Assembly (NCBI RefSeq): GCF_048060115.1
Contig: NZ_JBHMIM010000028.1
Coordinates: forward strand, 1 to 64,000
Direction: 5' to 3'
DNA from: Micromonospora_E sp048060115
Lineage (GTDB): Bacteria; Actinomycetota; Actinomycetes; Mycobacteriales; Micromonosporaceae
DNA length: 64,000 nt
Shown here: piece by piece, positions 1-9,130 of the stretch
Layout of the letters: each line of letters begins with the position of its first letter
Numbering within the stretch: the stretch's first letter is position 1
Position numbers and translations under genes: made by a program
Notes under the pieces: model-generated
What the model was told of the DNA's origin: nothing
What the model saw: the letters and a program-made list of their open reading frames with translations, nothing else
Database searches by the model: none

Positions 1-193
1 AGACTGACATGAGCGGCCTTTCTGGTGGACGACGGTTGGCGTAGAGAACCACCATCGTCTACTGAGGAAGGTCGCGTCCGTTCACCGGGGTCGCCCTCAC
101 CAGGGAAAACGAAGATCAACCAACTTTGCTTTGGCTCTGGTATCTTCGTCGTCGAGAGCGGTGGTGGGCTTGCGCCGGACGGTCACGCGGAGA
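1..193. other. Left edge, no assignable gene
   Basis: Sequence left of the insertion element. Both strands have only short open frames without a recognisable motif or convincing ribosome binding site. It could hold the other part of the MoaF-like gene whose 3' end lies right of the element, but I could not recognise it. Confidence 0.3.
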
Positions 194-213
194 CATTGAG
201 CCTTTGCGGGTAA
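194..213 (+). repeat. Left terminal inverted repeat of the IS
   Basis: The left end reads CATTGAGCCTTTGCGGGTAA. The right end, reverse-complemented, reads CACTGAGCCTTTGCGAGTAA. Confidence 0.75.
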
Positions 214-356
214 GACTCTGATCACCAGGCGCAGTGTCCGGAACAGCCGAGATGTGTGGGAATCGCCCTGGTGGGCCGGGATGAACGGTGAGGGCGCGGA
301 ACGCCGGTACGAAGTGTTCCTCTCACAGGCCACTCACCCGGAGTCCCGCGCCGCTC

Positions 357-1178
357 ATGAGTATCGCCTATACCGCAACGCTGCCCGTACGCGACGAGAC
401 CGTGTCCCACCTCTCCGGACTGCTGCACGCCGAACGTCTCCGGCGCGGCACCCGCCAGGGACGGCGGGTGCTGACCTGCTTCCGGCAGGCCGTGCTGGTC
501 CTGCGCTGGCTGCTCGACGGCACCCGGATGAGCCAGTTGGCCCGCGACAACACGATCAGCCTGTCCACCGGGTACGCCCACCTCCACGAGGCCATCACGG
601 TCCTGGCCGCCCAGGCTCCCGGCCTGCACGGCGCGCTGCTGGCAGCGAAGGCCGCCGGCTACGACCACGTCCTGCTCGACGGAACCCTGATCGAGACCGA
701 CCGGATCGCCACCCCGGGTCCCACCCCCGGCGTCGACCTGTGGTGGTCGGCCAAGCACAAGAACCACGGCGGCAACATCCAGGTCCTGACCGCCCCGGAC
801 GGCTGGCCGCTGTGGACCTCCCCGGTACGCCCCGGCCGGGAACACGACACCACCTGCCTGCGTGCCCACCCCGGCCTGCTGACCACCCTCACCGAGATCC
901 GCGAGGACATGCGGACCCTGGCCGACCTCGGCTACGAAGGCGAAGCCGACACCATCGCCGTCGCCTTCAAGAAGCCCAAGGGCGGCGAGCTCACCAACCT
1001 GCAGCAGACGTTCAACCGCGCCCACAACCGGCTCCGCGCGGTCGGCGAACGCGGCAACAGCCTGCTCAAGACGACCTTCAAAGCCCTGCGCAACATCAGC
1101 CTGTGCCCGTGGAAGATCGGGAACATCGTCGCCGCGGCCCTGGTCATCCTCCACATCGAGCACAACCGAACCACCTGA
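357..1178 (+). CDS. IS5-family DDE transposase (HARBI1-like)
   Basis: This 273-residue protein catalyses transposition of the flanking element. The N-terminal third is helical (the GTRQGRR and RMSQLARDN segments), as in the helix-turn-helix part of DDE_Tnp_4 proteins. The catalytic domain follows. The first acidic motif is LLDGTLIETDR (about residue 104), the second is LADLGYEGEAD (about residue 189), and a basic C-terminal part contains LLKTTFKALR with the third acidic residue upstream. The ATG at 357 was chosen because it begins the conserved part; an in-frame start at 288 would add 23 residues of no evident homology. The frame is intact, so the copy may be active. Confidence 0.8.
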   Translation: MSIAYTATLPVRDETVSHLSGLLHAERLRRGTRQGRRVLTCFRQAVLVLRWLLDGTRMSQLARDNTISLSTGYAHLHEAITVLAAQAPGLHGALLAAKAAGYDHVLLDGTLIETDRIATPGPTPGVDLWWSAKHKNHGGNIQVLTAPDGWPLWTSPVRPGREHDTTCLRAHPGLLTTLTEIREDMRTLADLGYEGEADTIAVAFKKPKGGELTNLQQTFNRAHNRLRAVGERGNSLLKTTFKALRNISLCPWKIGNIVAAALVILHIEHNRTT

Positions 1179-1212
1179 GCCGAGAACCGGCACTACACCC
1201 AGTCGTGGACCG

Positions 1213-1232
1213 TTACTCGCAAAGGCTCAGTG
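1213..1232 (-). repeat. Right terminal inverted repeat of the IS
   Basis: Inverted copy of the left end with two mismatches, 35 bp after the transposase stop codon. Confidence 0.75.
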
Positions 1233-1399
1233 AAGCTTGACCTGAGGAGGATCCGCGACGGCGTCTACTTGAATTCGTGGACGGAGGTCAGCGGTGCCAC
1301 CGTCACCCACGTCGAGAAATTCGCAACGCGACGCTGTATTCTAATGTGACTGTCGGCGGCACTCTCTACAACTTCGTCGGGACTATTGAGGAGGAATGA
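1233..1399 (+). pseudogene. MoaF-like C-terminal remnant, frameshifted
   Basis: Directly right of the insertion element the sequence reads IRDGVYLNSWTEVSGATV and continues THVEKFATR. It then shifts frame near 1325-1335 and resumes as TLYSNVTVGGTLYNFVGTI up to a TGA at 1397-1399. The wording resembles the C-terminal end of MoaF-related proteins, which bind small ligands in a lipocalin-like barrel. The 5' part is missing and no start remains, so I call it a remnant. Its stop overlaps an ATG (ATGA) next to the following NTF2-like gene, so the two were probably once one operon. The family call rests on memory of the motif. Confidence 0.45.
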
Positions 1400-1401
1400 C
1401 C

Positions 1402-1791
1402 ATGGCCGCGAACACGGCGACTGACCAAGCCCAACGCAACACCGAAATCGTACTGACCGCCATGCGGGAACTCTTCGTTGAGAAGGACATCACGGCGCTC
1501 GACCGGTACTGGTCAGAGCCTTACGTCCAGCACAGTCCTCAGTTGGCCAATGGTTTGAACACGCTACGCGCTATGGTGCCGGGCTTGGAGGGCTTCTCGT
1601 GGGAGCCGAAGCGGATCGCCGCACAGGGCAACCTCGTGTTCACCCACAGCGTTGTCCATGGGTGGGCGCCGAACCCGGTCGTCATCGTTGACATCTTCCG
1701 GCTCGATAATGGCCGTATCGTCGAACACTGGGATGTCATTCAGGACCTGACCTTTCCTGAGGCGACTGTCAATGGTAACCCGATGATCTGA
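1402..1791 (+). CDS. SnoaL/NTF2-like protein
   Basis: This 129-residue protein has the NTF2 cone fold expected of predicted SnoaL-like aldol-condensation enzymes. An N-terminal helix (residues 5-30) is followed by the YWSEPYVQHSPQLANG segment, with the Tyr-x-Gln-His usual in this group. Alternating strands end in VDIFRLDNGRIVEHWDV, the hallmark C-terminal strand pair. The ATG at 1402 is preferred to the one at 1396 because AGGAGG lies at the right distance. The reaction and substrate are unknown. It follows a MoaF-like remnant, a pairing that suggests small hydrophobic ligand handling (inference). Confidence 0.75.
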   Translation: MAANTATDQAQRNTEIVLTAMRELFVEKDITALDRYWSEPYVQHSPQLANGLNTLRAMVPGLEGFSWEPKRIAAQGNLVFTHSVVHGWAPNPVVIVDIFRLDNGRIVEHWDVIQDLTFPEATVNGNPMI

Positions 1792-2070
1792 CACTCCGTA
1801 GGTGGGAGAGCGGGCGGCGAATCGGCACTGAACCGCCGCCCTGCTCCAACAGGCCGAGCACCTTGTGTGGCGCTTCTGGTGCACCGAGCTCCACGCCTGA
1901 CCGCGGCCTCAGATTCCTGATCGATGGACTACCCGTCAGTCAGCACCTGAGCCGGGAGAGGCCGAGTTTGCCATGCGCTCGTGGCGCTGGTTCTCCTCGC
2001 CCAGCCGGACCCCGGAGCATCCAAAGCCCCTGCAGGGAGCCGCTCGGCCGCTGGGCCGCGTAGCCGGCCG

Positions 2071-2499
2071 TCATGCCTCTGCCCGCGCGGCGAGGGCCGT
2101 GTTCATTGCCACGAAGCCTGATTCGGTCGAGCGCAACACGCCGCGCAGCATCCTCACGAGCAACCCGGAGAAGCGCTCGGACTGGGTGAACCGGGTCGAC
2201 TCGGGAGTGAGCGGTTCGATATCGAAGGAGTGCGCGCCGTTGAAGATGCCCGGGACGAGCAGACGGCCGAACCATGCGAGCCGCCGTTCGGGCTCGACGG
2301 CGGTGACGGTGGGAGTGAAGCGGCGCGGCTCAGCCCCGGGAAGAGCGATGGTCACCGACAGCCGAGACCCCCGGGTCAGGCCGCCGTCAAGCTTCGTGAT
2401 GAATGGGTTCCATTCGGGGTACGCAGCGGTGTCGGTGAGGATAGTCCACACGCGTTCTGCAGGCGCGGAGATGTCGATCGTGTGGTTGATGGTAGGCAT
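2071..2499 (-). CDS. SRPBCC-family protein
   Basis: A 142-residue START-like/polyketide-cyclase-fold protein. It opens with IDISAPAERVWTILTD, the first strand and helix of the family, then YPEWNPFI, and has a long C-terminal helix around FSGLLVRMLRGVL. Proteins of this size bind hydrophobic ligands in a cavity between sheet and long helix; no catalytic residue identifies a reaction. It stands alone on the minus strand with an AG-rich ribosome site before ATG 2499. The function is unknown beyond the fold. Confidence 0.8.
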   Translation of the reverse strand: MPTINHTIDISAPAERVWTILTDTAAYPEWNPFITKLDGGLTRGSRLSVTIALPGAEPRRFTPTVTAVEPERRLAWFGRLLVPGIFNGAHSFDIEPLTPESTRFTQSERFSGLLVRMLRGVLRSTESGFVAMNTALAARAEA

Positions 2500-2823
2500 G
2501 GTCGTCCTCTCCTGGTCTGGCCTGAGGGTGGCTCAGTGGCCAAATCGGTTGTGCGACATGGTGTCGCAGGGTTCCAGATCATGTCGGGATGAGGTCTTGC
2601 GATCCGAATCGCCGCCGGTCATCGGCGTGTCGCCAGGCTCGCACCCGTGGCGACCGTTCGCGTCGGTGGAAGCTACGTTGGTCCCGGCCGGTCGCACCGT
2701 GCTGGCACGGTGCTATGAGCCCGGCCGACGCTGTCAAAGAAGCCGAACACGGCTGGTCGATTGAGCACTGACGCCTGACTGCCAGGCCTTCCCAGGGCTG
2801 CTGGCCGTGGTGTGCCCGACTGG
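2500..2823. other. Intergenic, no gene seen
   Basis: It lies between two leftward genes. Short open frames occur on both strands without a supported start or motif. No operator-like palindrome was noticed. Confidence 0.5.
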
Positions 2824-5574
2824 TCAGCGCAGCGGCAGTTCCTTGAGCTGCCGGCGCGAGGTGATCCCGAGTTTCCGGAAGATGCTGCGCAGGTGGGCTT
2901 CGATCGTGCGCGGGCTCAGGAACAACTGTGTGCCGATCTCCCGGGAGGTTGCCCCGGTGGCGACCAATCGGGCGATGTGCAGCTCGTGGGTGGTGAGGGC
3001 GTGGGCCGGCTGGGTGGTGCGTTTGCGCGGGTGCTCACCGGTGGCGCGCAGCTCGCGGGCGGCTCGTTCGGCGAACGCTTCTACACCCATCTCCGACAGC
3101 AGTTGGTGGGCGGTGCGGAGTCTCTTGCGCGCGTCCTGGCGGCGGCCTTCGCGGCGCAGCCACTCGCCGTAGACGAGGTGAGCACGAGCCGTGTCGCTGG
3201 CCATTCGGGAACTTTCGAGCCGTTCGATCGCCTCGCGGTAGTGCTTCTCGGCATCGGGCCCCGTGCTGGTCAGCGCTCGTGAGCGCGCGGCCAGTCCGAG
3301 CGCCCAGGAGGTGCCGCACGCATCCGCGCGTGAACTGAACTGCTCCAGCGCAGATGCCGCTCGTGCCGGCTCGCCGGCACGAACGGAAGCCTCGATGAGC
3401 TCGGGCAGGCCCGCGCTGCTGATCGACAGTTCGGCGGACCTGCACGCCCTCTCCGCCGATTCCTGGGCGACCGGATAGTTGCCCAACCCGTTGTGAAGTA
3501 CTGCCACCGCGTACTGGGCCAAGGCGACATCTGTGCCCCCGTCGGGGTAGATGTCCTCTTGGGCAATGATGGCGTTGAGCGTGGTGGTCTCGGCCTGGTC
3601 GCCACGCCAGGCGTTGAGAATGACGTGACCATGGCGCAACGGCACGCCCCCGGTCGCCTGCGTGATTACCGTGGCCTCGGTGGCCAGCTCGTCTGCGCGG
3701 GCGAGATCGCCCATCAGGACCGACGTGATGGACAGGAAGTTCAGTGCGGCGGGGAGCGTCGCCAGCGCGCCTGCCTCACGAGCGAGCTGGACGTTGCGGC
3801 TGGCCAGCACGTAGAGCAGTTCGTCGTCGAGGACCGCCACGGCGTTGCGGCCGGCCAGCCACAGCCAACGGTCGCTGGGGCTGGATTGCACAGATGCCAC
3901 GTGCGGGTCGCGGAACGCTGCAAGCGCGATCCGCAGCCCGGGCGCTCCTGCCGAATATCCTCTTGTCAGGATCGTCGCGAGCCCGTCGAGGAGCAGATCT
4001 ACCGGTCGCGGCGGCGCCCCGGGTGAGGGGGCGGCCAGGGCCGCTTCGGCGATGCACACCACGTCGCACCCACCGTTGATGATGGCCGCGTCCAGCGCGT
4101 GTAGGTAGGTCTCACGGGACAGCGCGGCGTCCAACGGGGCGAGTGCCTTGGCAGCATCCATCAGCATGCCCGGCACCTCGGTGCCGCGGGTCAGGTGGAA
4201 CGCGATCTGGGCCCGCAGCAGGTTGAGCCGCGCGCGTTGCAGGGGAACCAGCGACCCGACCGGCGCGGCCATGAGTAGTTCCAGCGCGCCTTCGGACGCG
4301 CCAGCTTCGTGCGTGACGTGGGCGGCTTCCAGCGCTCGCCGGGCACGGGTGGCGTGATCCGGGGTGAGGGTTGCCGCGCGCTGCAGGAACGCGGCTGCGG
4401 CGGCCAACCCACCGCGGGCCCGCGCCCGGTCGGCGGATTGCTCAAGCTCGGCGGCGGCGTCCTCGTCGGTGCCCAAGACCGATTGTGCGCGGTGCCAGGC
4501 GCGTCGGTCCGGGTCGGTTTGTGGGTCGGTGGCGGAGGCCAGCGCGCCGTGGGCGCGGCGGTGGTCGGGTGGCGTGGCGGCCCGGTAGACCGCCGAACGC
4601 GCCAACGGATGACAGAACCGCACCCGGATGTCGATCTCGAGTAGTCCGGCGGCTTCGGCGGGTGCGGCCGCTTCGCGGGCGATCCTCAGCTGCGCGGCGG
4701 CGCGCCACAGCAGCGCCACGTCGCCGGTCGGCTCGGCGGCGGCGACCAGCAGTAGCAGCCGGGTGTCGGGGGGGAGGCTGGCGGAGCGGCGCCGGAATGC
4801 GTCCTCGACGCGGTGCGGGACGCTGAGGGTGTCGGGCAGCTCGAACCCGCCAGCCAACTGCGTCGGCGGCGTGCTGCGGGGGAACTCCAGCAGCGCCAGC
4901 GGGTTGCCGCGTGCCTCGGCGACGATCCGGTCACGGACCTCGTCGTCCAGCGGGGTGCGGACCGCGATCGCCAGCAGCGCTTTGGCGTCGGTGTCGCCGA
5001 GCCCGTCCATGCGCATCTCCGGCAGCCCGGCGAACGTGGCGACAGCGCCATCGCCGACATCGCGCAGCGCGAAGAGGAAGGCGATCCGTTCGGCGGCGAT
5101 CCGGCGTGCCACGAAAGCCAGGACCTGCGCGGAGGCTTCGTCCAGCCATTGAGCGTCGTCGACGAGGCACAGCAGCGGCTGTTCCTCGGCGATCTCGGCC
5201 AGCAGGTTGAGGGTGGCCAGCCCGACCAGGAACCGGTCCGGTGCTGCCCCGGCGCGTAAGCCGAACGCTACGTCGAGGGCAGACTGCTGCGGCTCGGGCA
5301 GTGCATCCGCGTGGTCCAGCAGCGGCACGCACAACTGGTGCAGACCGGCGAACGCGAACAGGGTCTCGGACTCCGCTCCGACCGAGTGCTCGACCCGGAA
5401 CCCCGAGGGAGATGCGGTATCGCGGGCGTGCTCCAGGATTGCGGTCTTTCCGATGCCCGCTTCCCCACGCACCATCAGTGTTCCGCTGCGTCCGGCCTGT
5501 GCCTGGGCGAGTAGGTGTTCGACGGCGACGCGCTCTGCGCGCCGGCCCAGAAGGTTCGACAGTTCGTTTCTCAC
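2824..5574 (-). CDS. LAL-type LuxR transcriptional regulator with AAA ATPase domain
   Basis: A 916-residue regulator of the large ATP-binding LuxR (LAL) class. An N-terminal AAA/NACHT-like module has a Walker A site (RGEAGIGKTAIL, about residue 38) and a Walker B site (LLCLVDDAQWLD). A long helical TPR-like middle follows. The C-terminal LuxR helix-turn-helix reads ELHIARLVATGATSREIG then SPRTIEAHLRSIFRKLGI. Length fits the class. The GTG at 5574 was chosen because homologous proteins begin just before LLGRRAE; upstream codons in frame are low-complexity arginine. Such proteins activate nearby or distant operons on binding an inducer and ATP. The target here is not evident, since neighbours are unrelated. 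Confidence 0.85.
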   Translation of the reverse strand: MRNELSNLLGRRAERVAVEHLLAQAQAGRSGTLMVRGEAGIGKTAILEHARDTASPSGFRVEHSVGAESETLFAFAGLHQLCVPLLDHADALPEPQQSALDVAFGLRAGAAPDRFLVGLATLNLLAEIAEEQPLLCLVDDAQWLDEASAQVLAFVARRIAAERIAFLFALRDVGDGAVATFAGLPEMRMDGLGDTDAKALLAIAVRTPLDDEVRDRIVAEARGNPLALLEFPRSTPPTQLAGGFELPDTLSVPHRVEDAFRRRSASLPPDTRLLLLVAAAEPTGDVALLWRAAAQLRIAREAAAPAEAAGLLEIDIRVRFCHPLARSAVYRAATPPDHRRAHGALASATDPQTDPDRRAWHRAQSVLGTDEDAAAELEQSADRARARGGLAAAAAFLQRAATLTPDHATRARRALEAAHVTHEAGASEGALELLMAAPVGSLVPLQRARLNLLRAQIAFHLTRGTEVPGMLMDAAKALAPLDAALSRETYLHALDAAIINGGCDVVCIAEAALAAPSPGAPPRPVDLLLDGLATILTRGYSAGAPGLRIALAAFRDPHVASVQSSPSDRWLWLAGRNAVAVLDDELLYVLASRNVQLAREAGALATLPAALNFLSITSVLMGDLARADELATEATVITQATGGVPLRHGHVILNAWRGDQAETTTLNAIIAQEDIYPDGGTDVALAQYAVAVLHNGLGNYPVAQESAERACRSAELSISSAGLPELIEASVRAGEPARAASALEQFSSRADACGTSWALGLAARSRALTSTGPDAEKHYREAIERLESSRMASDTARAHLVYGEWLRREGRRQDARKRLRTAHQLLSEMGVEAFAERAARELRATGEHPRKRTTQPAHALTTHELHIARLVATGATSREIGTQLFLSPRTIEAHLRSIFRKLGITSRRQLKELPLR

Positions 5575-5620
5575 CTGAGTCCGTCGGCATCCGTACAAGC
5601 ATCTGGAACGTAGGTGATTA

Positions 5621-6241
5621 TCACCGATGCGAACCGCGGCCGCCAGAGCGGGTCTCAACCGTGGCCGGCGCGTCCGCCGGCGCCGTTGTTGGTCCTGGCA
5701 CGCCGCGGGCAGCGACCGTCCATCGCGCGGCTCTGTCACGACCGGCGAAGGCAAGGGCCACGACGGTTCTCACTCGGGTGCGTTCGAGAACGGGGTTCCC
5801 GCGGTAGTCGCCTAACTCGTCCATGCCGATCCCCTTGACCCGGTGGCCATGGGTGCCGTTGGCGTACAGGTCCCGGTCGAGCACCGGCTGCAGCGCAGGA
5901 CGCAGGGTCAGACAATCGTCGGCGGTGACCAGGTGGATGGTCGAACGCATGAGCGCCGTGCGTACCGCCCTGCGGTTCGTGATCAGCTGGCTCAGCTCGT
6001 CCGGCTCGAAGTCGCCCAACCTGGACCACAGCCCGATGTAGGGGTTCGTCGGCACCTGGGCCTGTAGGCCGACCAGATGCTCGATCGCCGCAGGGACGGG
6101 CATGTCCGAGCGTTCGAGCAGGAGCTGGCGTGCCAGTAGTGCGCGGTTGAGAGCCCGCCGGTCGAGCCGTCGTGCGCGGACAGTTCCTGGTCCGGAGGTG
6201 GGCTGGCCGTCGACCGTCTCAGTCGGATTGCGGATCACCAT
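5621..6241 (-). pseudogene. Truncated winged-helix AlkZ-like protein
   Basis: The first 160 or so codons encode the start of a winged-helix DNA-binding-domain protein (HTH_42/AlkZ-YcaQ group): ALNRALLARQLLLERS, then VGLQAQVPTNPYIGLWSRL with the QxQ motif that in AlkZ is part of the glycosylase site, then RTALMRSTIHLVTADD. After the segment around GDYRGNPVLER the reading becomes Arg/Ala/Pro-rich and unrelated. The frame stops at about 206 residues, where the family needs about 350-400. The C-terminal domains are gone, probably by deletion or frameshift near the LAL gene start. Confidence 0.6.
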
Positions 6242-6627
6242 GGCTGAACTCTTCCAGAAGGAGCCAGGCGATCCGGTGAGCCCGCCCACCGCGGCTCCGA
6301 AGTGGCAGATTTCGGCGAAGGAGGGTGACGAGTCCGGTGAACTGATCATCGCCTAGAGCCCAGGCCTCGGGAGTGCGCCGAACCGTGTCACCGACGGGGG
6401 TGCGGACAGGTGTTGGGCAGGTACCGGGCAGCTCTGTCCGGACTCATCTCATTCGTGAACGCGGTACCTGGTATGAGCAGGTTGGTATCCCCGTTGGCTA
6501 TTGACCGAGCACATCGGACCTCGCAGACTCGGCGCAGGAGTCGATGTCTCGGCTGTCGACAGCGGCGATCCCGACTGTCCGACGCCATGATGTCGGCATT
6601 GCGCAGCGACGGCAGGGGAGGCCCTGG
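6242..6627. other. Intergenic between divergent genes
   Basis: About 390 bp separate the AlkZ-like fragment from the LVIVD-repeat protein. No gene is supported; any promoter for the secreted pair must lie here, but no clear -35/-10 pair was identified. Confidence 0.4.
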
Positions 6628-7965
6628 ATGCGTAGCAGATGGACGACGGCGGCTTTTACATTCGCACTGGTCGGCGGGATGCTCGCCGGCCTCCAAGGGG
6701 CGTCGATGGCGCACGACCCGGACACCCCCGCCGGCCGTGACTCGGCCGTCGCGTTCATGGCCCAGCGGGAGCCGACCCAGAATCTCACCGCCCTCGCGCA
6801 GGTCACCTGCAGCGGTGGCCAGGCCAGCAGCTACCCGTGTCGCAACGTCGACCTGATGTCGTTCCTGCCGCTGAGTCAGATCGGCGGTAGCCAGGCCAAC
6901 GACATCTGGGGCTGGACCGACCCGTCGACTGGCAAGGAGTACGCCCTGGTCGGACGCCGCAACGGCACCTCCTTCGTGGACATTTCCAACCCGGTGGCAC
7001 CGGTGTACCTCGGCAACCTGCCTGCCTACCAGAACCGGACGGCGATCTGGCGCGACATCAAGGTGTACCGCAACCACGCCTTCATCGTCGCCGACGTCCG
7101 TGGGCACGGCATGCAGGTGTTCAACCTGACCCGGCTGCGCACCGTCGTCAGCCCACAGACCTTCACCGCCGACACGCACTACAGCCGGTTCGGCAACTCG
7201 CACAACATCGCAATCAACGAGCAGACCGGGTACGCGTACGCGGTCGGCTCCAACACCTGCAGCGGCGGTCTGCACATGATCGACATCGCGACCCCGACTT
7301 CTCCGGTGTACGCCGGATGCGTCAGCTCCGACGGCTACACCCACGACACCCACTGCGTCGTCTACCGGGGCCCGGACACCGCCTACACCGGCCGGGAGAT
7401 CTGCGTCAGCTCCAACGAGGACACCGTGACGATCGTGGACGTGACCAGCAAGTCGAGCCCACGTCAGATCGTCCGGGCGGCCTACTCCGGCCGGCAGTAC
7501 ACCCACCAGGGCTGGCTGACCGAGAACCATCGCTACTTCGTCCTGGACGACGAACTGGACGAGACCCGGGCCGGTGGGGGGACCAAGACCTTCGTCTTCG
7601 ACCTGCTCGACCTGGACGCGCCGCGACACACCGGCACCTTCGCCTCGTCGGCGGCGGCCACCGACCACAACCAGTACGTCAAGGGCAACTACAGCTACCA
7701 GGCCAACTACCGCGCCGGGCTGCGCATCCTCGACCTGCGCAACATCGCCAGCGGCACGCTCACCGAAGCCGGCTACTTCGACATCTATCCGTCGAGCAAC
7801 ACCGCCTCGATGAACGGCGCGTGGAGCGTCTACCCGTACTTCCCCAGCGGCAACGTGGTGGTCAGCGGCATCGAGCAGGGTCTGTTCGTGCTCCGCCCGA
7901 ACCTGTCCGCCGTGCTGTCGGACGCCGTGGCGCCGGTAACCGTCGACCGCAGGGTGCCCGCCTGA
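6628..7965 (+). CDS. Secreted LVIVD-repeat, choice-of-anchor-B protein
   Basis: A 445-residue exported protein with a signal peptide (MRSRW, then a hydrophobic stretch, cleavage near ASMAHD). The body has beta-propeller-like repeats with short motifs such as SFVDISNPVAPVYLGNLP and HMIDIATPTSPVYAGC, typical of choice-of-anchor B/LVIVD proteins. Four or more cysteines in the N-terminal half suggest disulfides. An AGGGGAG ribosome site lies seven bases before ATG 6628. It overlaps the next gene by one base (TGATG), so the two are coupled. The role is unknown, probably extracellular binding or a structural function. Confidence 0.8.
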   Translation: MRSRWTTAAFTFALVGGMLAGLQGASMAHDPDTPAGRDSAVAFMAQREPTQNLTALAQVTCSGGQASSYPCRNVDLMSFLPLSQIGGSQANDIWGWTDPSTGKEYALVGRRNGTSFVDISNPVAPVYLGNLPAYQNRTAIWRDIKVYRNHAFIVADVRGHGMQVFNLTRLRTVVSPQTFTADTHYSRFGNSHNIAINEQTGYAYAVGSNTCSGGLHMIDIATPTSPVYAGCVSSDGYTHDTHCVVYRGPDTAYTGREICVSSNEDTVTIVDVTSKSSPRQIVRAAYSGRQYTHQGWLTENHRYFVLDDELDETRAGGGTKTFVFDLLDLDAPRHTGTFASSAAATDHNQYVKGNYSYQANYRAGLRILDLRNIASGTLTEAGYFDIYPSSNTASMNGAWSVYPYFPSGNVVVSGIEQGLFVLRPNLSAVLSDAVAPVTVDRRVPA

Positions 7966-8954
7966 TGGCTCGAGCGTCCACCCGCCAGCAACCACCGAAC
8001 GAGACGACCTCGCCGGTCCACAGGCCGGCGGGGTCCGCCGATCCCGACGACGCGGCCGGTCCCGTCGGGTCCGACCTCCCCGCCGGGCCGGGTGGTCCGG
8101 GCGGTTCGGCCCGCCCGGGCGGGCGACGCGTCGGGATCATCGCCCTCGCCCTGCTGGTCGCCGCCGCCGGCTTCGTCGCCGGTCGGGCCACCACCAGCGG
8201 CGGTACGCCGTCGGTGGCCGCCGGCACGGCTGGCGCGCACGCCGGCCACGGCGTCGGCGGACTCGGTGTCACCGCCAACGGGTACACCCTGGTCCTACTC
8301 ACTACCCCGACCGTCGCCGGTGTCACCGGCGAGCTGGCATTCCAGATCATCGGCCCGGACGACGGACCGGTCACGGCGTACCAACCCAACCACGAACGGG
8401 ACCTGCACCTGGTGCTGGTCGGTCGGGACTTCACCGGCTACCAGCATCTGCACCCGGCGCGCGAACCGGACGGCACCTGGCGGGTGCCGGTGACCCTGTC
8501 CACCGGTGGCGCCTACCGGATCTTCGCCGACTTCGTGCCCGCCGGGGAGACCACGCCGGTCACCCTCGGCGCCGACCTGCTGGTGCCCGGTGGGTACGCG
8601 CCCCGCCCGGAGCTCGCCGTCGACGAGGCCACCGTGTTCGTCGACGGCGGATACACGGTGACGCTCGACGGCGGGCTGCGCCCGGGGCAGGCCAGCCAGA
8701 TCCTGGTCTGGCTGGGCCGCGACGGCGTACCGGTGCCGAACTTGGAACGCTACCTCGGCGCGTACGGTCATCTGGTGGCGCTGCGCCACGGCGACCTGGG
8801 CTACCTGCACGTGCACCCGGCACCGGCGGCGAGCCCCAGCTCCGTGGTCGCGTTCGCCGTCGAAGTCCCGTCGGCCGGCACCTACCAGCTGTTCTTCGAG
8901 TTCCAACACGACGGGGTGGTACGCACTGCGGAGTTCAGCCTCCTCGCGTACTGA
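7965..8954 (+). CDS. Membrane-anchored His-rich secreted protein
   Basis: A 329-residue protein with a Pro/Gly-rich cytoplasmic N-terminus (1-52), one membrane segment (GIIALALLVAAAGFVAG, about 56-73) and an extracellular beta-rich part. That part carries repeated His motifs: AHAGHG, ERDLHLVLVGRDF with YQHLHP, and a second similar unit ending in YLHVHP. The two His-rich units look like an internal duplication and suggest metal (copper) binding. Proteins of this kind are often annotated as secreted or heavy-metal-associated. Translational coupling to the LVIVD protein suggests the two act together outside the cell. Confidence 0.7.
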   Translation: MARASTRQQPPNETTSPVHRPAGSADPDDAAGPVGSDLPAGPGGPGGSARPGGRRVGIIALALLVAAAGFVAGRATTSGGTPSVAAGTAGAHAGHGVGGLGVTANGYTLVLLTTPTVAGVTGELAFQIIGPDDGPVTAYQPNHERDLHLVLVGRDFTGYQHLHPAREPDGTWRVPVTLSTGGAYRIFADFVPAGETTPVTLGADLLVPGGYAPRPELAVDEATVFVDGGYTVTLDGGLRPGQASQILVWLGRDGVPVPNLERYLGAYGHLVALRHGDLGYLHVHPAPAASPSSVVAFAVEVPSAGTYQLFFEFQHDGVVRTAEFSLLAY

Positions 8955-8997
8955 TCACGCCCGGTCAACCGACCGGACAGCGCTGAACCACTGTGGC

Positions 8998-9022
8998 CGG
9001 TGGGCGGTGTCACCGCCCACCG
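8998..9022. terminator. Hairpin between convergent genes
   Basis: An 11-bp perfect stem with a 3-base loop (left arm CGGTGGGCGGT) lies after the His-rich protein gene and before the 3' end of the leftward MaoC gene. No U-tract is present, which is usual in high-GC actinomycetes. Confidence 0.55.
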
Positions 9023-9130
9023 ACACCGCGCTGTTCGCGCCGTTGGTCGGCCGTGGCCGGGTCTACGCGCCGGCGACCGTCGAGCGACTGATCCGCAGCG
9101 ACGAGCCGGACCCGGTCGATAGCCGGCGGG

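Larger units (their letters stand above)
194..1232 (+). mobile_element. IS5-like insertion sequence, about 1.04 kb
   Basis: A single DDE-type transposase gene lies between terminal inverted repeats of about 20 bp that match at 18 of 20 positions (194-213 and 1213-1232). Size and organisation fit a small IS5-superfamily element. No clear target duplication could be read next to the repeats, so the exact ends may be off by a few bases. The element abuts a decayed MoaF-like reading frame, suggesting it landed in or beside that gene. Confidence 0.75.

Noticed and set aside
1189..1240. Reading the right end of the IS as part of the MoaF-like protein
   Set aside because: An open frame runs through the inverted repeat, but the repeat is matched at the left end of the element, so this stretch belongs to the IS.
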